Origin: Negativibacillus sp.
Lineage (GTDB): Bacteria; Bacillota; Clostridia; Oscillospirales; Ruminococcaceae
Assembly (NCBI GenBank): GCA_020024325.1
Contig: JAHHTY010000072.1
Location: forward strand, 1-8,521
Direction: 5' to 3'
Length of the DNA stretch: 8,521 bases
A model generated the notes under the pieces. It saw only the letters and a program-made list of their open reading frames with translations, did no database searches and was not told where the DNA came from. How positions within the stretch are numbered: position 1 is the stretch's first letter; each line of letters opens with the position of its first letter. The position numbers and the translations under genes were made by a program. Of the stretch, positions 6,249 to 8,521 are shown piece by piece.

Positions 6249-7880
6249 TTACATCATACCGCCCATGCCTGCGCCAGGTGCGCCTGCAGTTGGGTCTTTT
6301 TCTTCTTTTTCATCAGAAACCAGAGATTCTGTGGTAAGAACCATGGAAGCAACAGAAGCTGCATTCTGCAAAGCAGAGCGTGTAACTTTAGTTGGGTCAA
6401 CGATACCGGCAGGAATCATGTCAACATAGGTTTCATTGTAAGCATCATAGCCGTAGCCTACTTTGCCGGAAGTCAGCAGAGTATTTACGATTACAGAGCC
6501 GTCCACACCTGCATTGATAGCGATTTGACGAACAGGTTCTTCCAAAGATTTCAGAACAATCTTTGCACCGGTTCTTTCATCACCGTCACAGGAATCAACC
6601 AGAGCCTGAACAGCAGGGATTGCGTTGATCAAAGCTGTACCGCCGCCGGCAACAATTCCTTCTTCAACAGCAGCTTTGGTAGCAGAAAGAGCATCTTCGA
6701 TACGCATCTTTTTCTCTTTCATTTCAATTTCGGTAGCAGCACCTACTTTGATAACAGCGACACCGCCTGCCAATTTAGCAAGTCTTTCCTGAAGTTTTTC
6801 TTTATCAAATTCAGAAGTGGTGTTAGCTAACTGAGAACGGATGTGTGCAACACGTTCAGCAATAGCTTCTTTTGCACCGGCACCGCCAACGATGATGGTG
6901 TTTTCTTTCTGAACTTTAATCTGAGAAGCGTGACCGAGTTGTTCCATGGTGGTATCTTTCAGCTCAAGACCCAGGTCAGAGGAGATAACATCGCCGCCTG
7001 TCAGGATAGCGATATCACGCAGCATTTCTTTTCTTCTGTCGCCAAAACCAGGAGCTTTTACAGCTACGCAAGTGAAGGTGCCACGCAGTTTGTTAAGCAG
7101 CAGGGTGGTAAGAGCTTCGCCTTCGATATCTTCAGCAATGATAAGCAGTTTCTTGCCAGCCTGAACAATCTGCTCGAGCAGTGGCAGAATTTCCTGAATG
7201 TTGGAAATTTTCTTGTCAGTGATGAGCAGCAGAGCGTCATCCAGAACAGCTTCCATTTTATCGGTATCTGTTACCATGTAAGGGGAGATATAGCCGCGGT
7301 CAAACTGCATACCTTCTACAACTTCGGTGTAGGTTTCAGCAGTTTTAGATTCTTCCAAAGTGATAACACCATCAGAAGAAACTTTGTCCATAGCCTCTGC
7401 AATCAGATTGCCGATTACTTCGTCACCGCAGGAAACAGTAGCAACTCTGGCAATATCAGCAGGACCACTTACTTTCTGGGAGTGGGAGATGACAGCATTA
7501 ACAGCAGTGTCAACGGCTTTCTGAATACCTTTTTTCAGAACCATTGGATTTGCGCCTGCAGTTACATTCTTCATTCCTTCACGAACCAAAGCCTGTGCCA
7601 ACAGGGTAGCGGTTGTGGTACCGTCGCCGGCAGCATCATTTGTTTTTGTAGCAACTTCTTTTACCAGCTGTGCACCCATGTTTTCAAAAGGGTCGGACAG
7701 TTCAATTTCTTTTGCGATTGTAACGCCGTCATTTGTAATCAGCGGTGCACCGAATTTTTTATCAAGAACAACGTTGCGTCCTTTTGGACCAAGGGTAATT
7801 TTAACAGTATCAGCCAGCTGGTCAATACCTTTCTGAAGGGATTTTCTTGCTTCTTCGCCATATGCAATTATTTTGGACAT
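6249..7880 (-). CDS. groEL: 60-kDa chaperonin GroEL
   Basis: ATP-driven double-ring chaperonin that encloses unfolded proteins with GroES in the cytoplasm. The 543-residue length is standard. The nucleotide pocket is complete: GPKGRNVVL (31-39), TNDGVT (49-54), GDGTTTAT (85-92) with Asp86, and Asp396 in RIEDALSAT. The chaperonin signature AAVEEGIVAGGG is at 403-414. The C terminus ends GMGGMM, the usual Gly-Met tail. The apical segment 190-370 is uninterrupted. The start follows GGAGGT (7890-7895) nine bases away, and the gene lies 50 bp after groES on the same transcript. Unusual only in detail: VSCGDEVIG (149-157) carries Cys where many homologues have Ala. Several long frames on the opposite strand are shadows of its codon use. 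Repression by HrcA through the CIRCE upstream of groES is inferred. Confidence 0.99.
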   Translation of the reverse strand: MSKIIAYGEEARKSLQKGIDQLADTVKITLGPKGRNVVLDKKFGAPLITNDGVTIAKEIELSDPFENMGAQLVKEVATKTNDAAGDGTTTATLLAQALVREGMKNVTAGANPMVLKKGIQKAVDTAVNAVISHSQKVSGPADIARVATVSCGDEVIGNLIAEAMDKVSSDGVITLEESKTAETYTEVVEGMQFDRGYISPYMVTDTDKMEAVLDDALLLITDKKISNIQEILPLLEQIVQAGKKLLIIAEDIEGEALTTLLLNKLRGTFTCVAVKAPGFGDRRKEMLRDIAILTGGDVISSDLGLELKDTTMEQLGHASQIKVQKENTIIVGGAGAKEAIAERVAHIRSQLANTTSEFDKEKLQERLAKLAGGVAVIKVGAATEIEMKEKKMRIEDALSATKAAVEEGIVAGGGTALINAIPAVQALVDSCDGDERTGAKIVLKSLEEPVRQIAINAGVDGSVIVNTLLTSGKVGYGYDAYNETYVDMIPAGIVDPTKVTRSALQNAASVASMVLTTESLVSDEKEEKDPTAGAPGAGMGGMM

Positions 7881-7930
7881 GATGACATAACCTCCAATAT
7901 GATATTCAATCTTGTTTTCGATGTAATAGA

Positions 7931-8215
7931 CTATTCAACAATAGCAAGCAGATCAGATTGACGCAGGATTGTGTATTCTTCGCCGTCTACCTTTACTTTT
8001 GCGCCTGCATACTGGCTCAGCAGTACTTTTTGACCAACCTGAACATACATTTTTTCTTCGTGGCCATCAACAATTCCGCCGGGACCTACTGCAACGATCT
8101 GTGCAATCTGTGGTTTTTCCTGTGCAGCGGCAGTGAGGATGATGCCGCTTTTGGTGGTTTCCTCAGCCTCTACCATTTTTACAACAACTCTGTCAAGCAA
8201 TGGTTTAATGTTCAT
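7931..8215 (-). CDS. groES: 10-kDa co-chaperonin GroES
   Basis: Seven-subunit lid that caps GroEL and closes the folding chamber. The length is 94 residues, the family norm. It opens with NIKPLLDRVVVK, followed by the mobile loop (about 16-33) with the GIIL motif (24-27) that contacts GroEL. The dome region follows GPGG (44-47), and the protein ends in the conserved strand EEYTILRQSDLLAIVE. The frame is open upstream to 8254, but the start at 8215 is chosen because GGAGG (8225-8229) lies nine bases before it and the family always begins at this point. It is the first gene of the groES-groEL operon. Confidence 0.98.
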   Translation of the reverse strand: MNIKPLLDRVVVKMVEAEETTKSGIILTAAAQEKPQIAQIVAVGPGGIVDGHEEKMYVQVGQKVLLSQYAGAKVKVDGEEYTILRQSDLLAIVE

Positions 8216-8224
8216 GACTGTATT

Positions 8225-8229
8225 CCTCC
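8225..8229 (-). promoter_or_regulatory. groES ribosome binding site
   Basis: The minus strand reads GGAGG nine bases before the ATG at 8215. It rules out the longer upstream start at 8254, which would place this site inside the coding region. Confidence 0.8.
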
Positions 8230-8278
8230 ATATAAAAAATAATATAATAAACAATAAGTGGTCTCAGAACCCGATGTT

Positions 8279-8305
8279 CTGGCACTCAGCACCTTTAAGT
8301 GCTAA
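8279..8305. promoter_or_regulatory. CIRCE operator (HrcA binding site)
   Basis: The plus strand reads CTGGCACTC, nine bases, AAGTGCTAA. Against the consensus TTAGCACTC-N9-GAGTGCTAA, the arms match at 7 of 9 and 8 of 9 positions with the exact 9-nt spacer. It lies directly downstream of the -10 box, where the transcript should begin, about 65 bp before groES. HrcA binding here represses groESL until heat or misfolded protein withdraws active repressor; hrcA itself is not in the window. Confidence 0.92.
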
Positions 8306-8309
8306 TTGT

Positions 8310-8337
8310 ATTTTACCGCATTTCAAGAAAAAATCAA
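8310..8337 (-). promoter_or_regulatory. groESL promoter (sigma-A type)
   Basis: On the minus strand TTGATT (8332-8337), a 16-bp spacer and TAAAAT (8310-8315) form a vegetative promoter; the overlapping TACAAT (8306-8311) is an alternative -10. The predicted start, near 8303, lies within the CIRCE arm, the standard layout for HrcA control. The leader to groES is about 88 nt. Confidence 0.65.
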
Positions 8338-8364
8338 GGGGCTATCGGATAAATTCATAAACAA

Positions 8365-8521
8365 ATGCAATATTTAACATTTTGTTCAAAAAATGGAAGT
8401 AAGTTTATGGATTTTTATGCAAAAGCAGCTTTTGCTAAAAATGTAGTAATTAGGAATTCAGCAAAGTTTTTTAATACTAAAACGGGAGTTTACAAAAAAT
8501 TACCAGACTTTTGTGGGAAAA
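8365..8521 (+). CDS. Possible 5' end of a plus-strand gene running off the edge
   Basis: A frame opens at ATG 8365 and stays free of stops for 52 codons to the end of the window; an in-frame ATG at 8407 is an alternative start. A stop at 8350-8352 bounds it on the left. The visible product is Lys- and Phe-rich with no family I recognise (it begins MQYLTFCSKNG and ends KLPDFCGK). The 8407 start has only a modest GGAAG motif seven bases upstream, and the 8365 start has none. In DNA this AT-rich such a run is uncommon but not excluded by chance. If real, it diverges from groESL. Confidence 0.25.
   Translation, partial: MQYLTFCSKNGSKFMDFYAKAAFAKNVVIRNSAKFFNTKTGVYKKLPDFCGK

Noticed and set aside
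6154..6429. 91-codon plus-strand frame over the groEL terminator
   Set aside because: It starts with a GTG inside a GGGTGA run, passes through the terminator stem and continues antisense to the groEL C terminus; no sign of selection as protein.
6843..7961. 372-codon plus-strand frame opposite groEL
   Set aside because: It is an antisense shadow of groEL codon use, rich in Cys, Phe, Asn and Ser, with no ribosome binding site and no recognisable domain. It also crosses the groES-groEL spacer.
8419..8435. Inverted repeat GCAAAAG-CAG-CTTTTGC
   Set aside because: Seven-base arms with a 3-nt loop and no T run on either strand; it also falls inside the possible right-edge reading frame. Likely chance.

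Overview
The window comes from a low-GC Gram-positive bacterium, most likely an anaerobic Clostridia member. The evidence is AT-rich intergenic DNA, strong AGGAGG ribosome binding sites, sigma-A type promoters, a CIRCE operator on groESL, and a purA that reads like the variant clade I recall from Lachnospiraceae and relatives (from memory, not searched). There are no tRNA or rRNA genes, CRISPR repeats, insertion sequences or prophage genes; this is chromosomal housekeeping DNA with one uncharacterised membrane-protein cluster.

Layout. Positions 1-113 hold the end of an unseen upstream plus-strand unit and its strong hairpin terminator. A PucR-type transcriptional regulator (112-1698, minus) diverges from purA, adenylosuccinate synthase (2074-3345, plus). 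The 375 bp between them holds a near-consensus purA promoter, a -10 element for the regulator and two perfect inverted repeats. A hairpin at 3369-3406 closes purA and, from the other side, a minus-strand pair: a 552-residue membrane-anchored protein with a repeated extracytoplasmic region (3908-5566), followed 15 bp later by a 155-residue protein with two membrane segments and a HIRAN-like domain (3425-3892). A 72-residue protein of unknown function (5645-5863) lies just upstream of the pair. After a 340 bp AT-rich gap with an isolated terminator-like hairpin comes the groES-groEL heat-shock operon (8215-6249, minus), with promoter, CIRCE and terminator all visible. A possible plus-strand reading frame starts upstream of groES and runs off the right edge.

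How the genes relate. PurA commits IMP to AMP synthesis. PucR-family proteins are best known from purine catabolism control, so the divergent pair suggests purine-linked regulation, but no catabolic gene is present to confirm it. GroES and GroEL form the chaperonin, with HrcA repression inferred from CIRCE. The 552- and 155-residue proteins are almost certainly co-transcribed and translationally coupled; their joint function is unknown, and they are the least explained part of the window.
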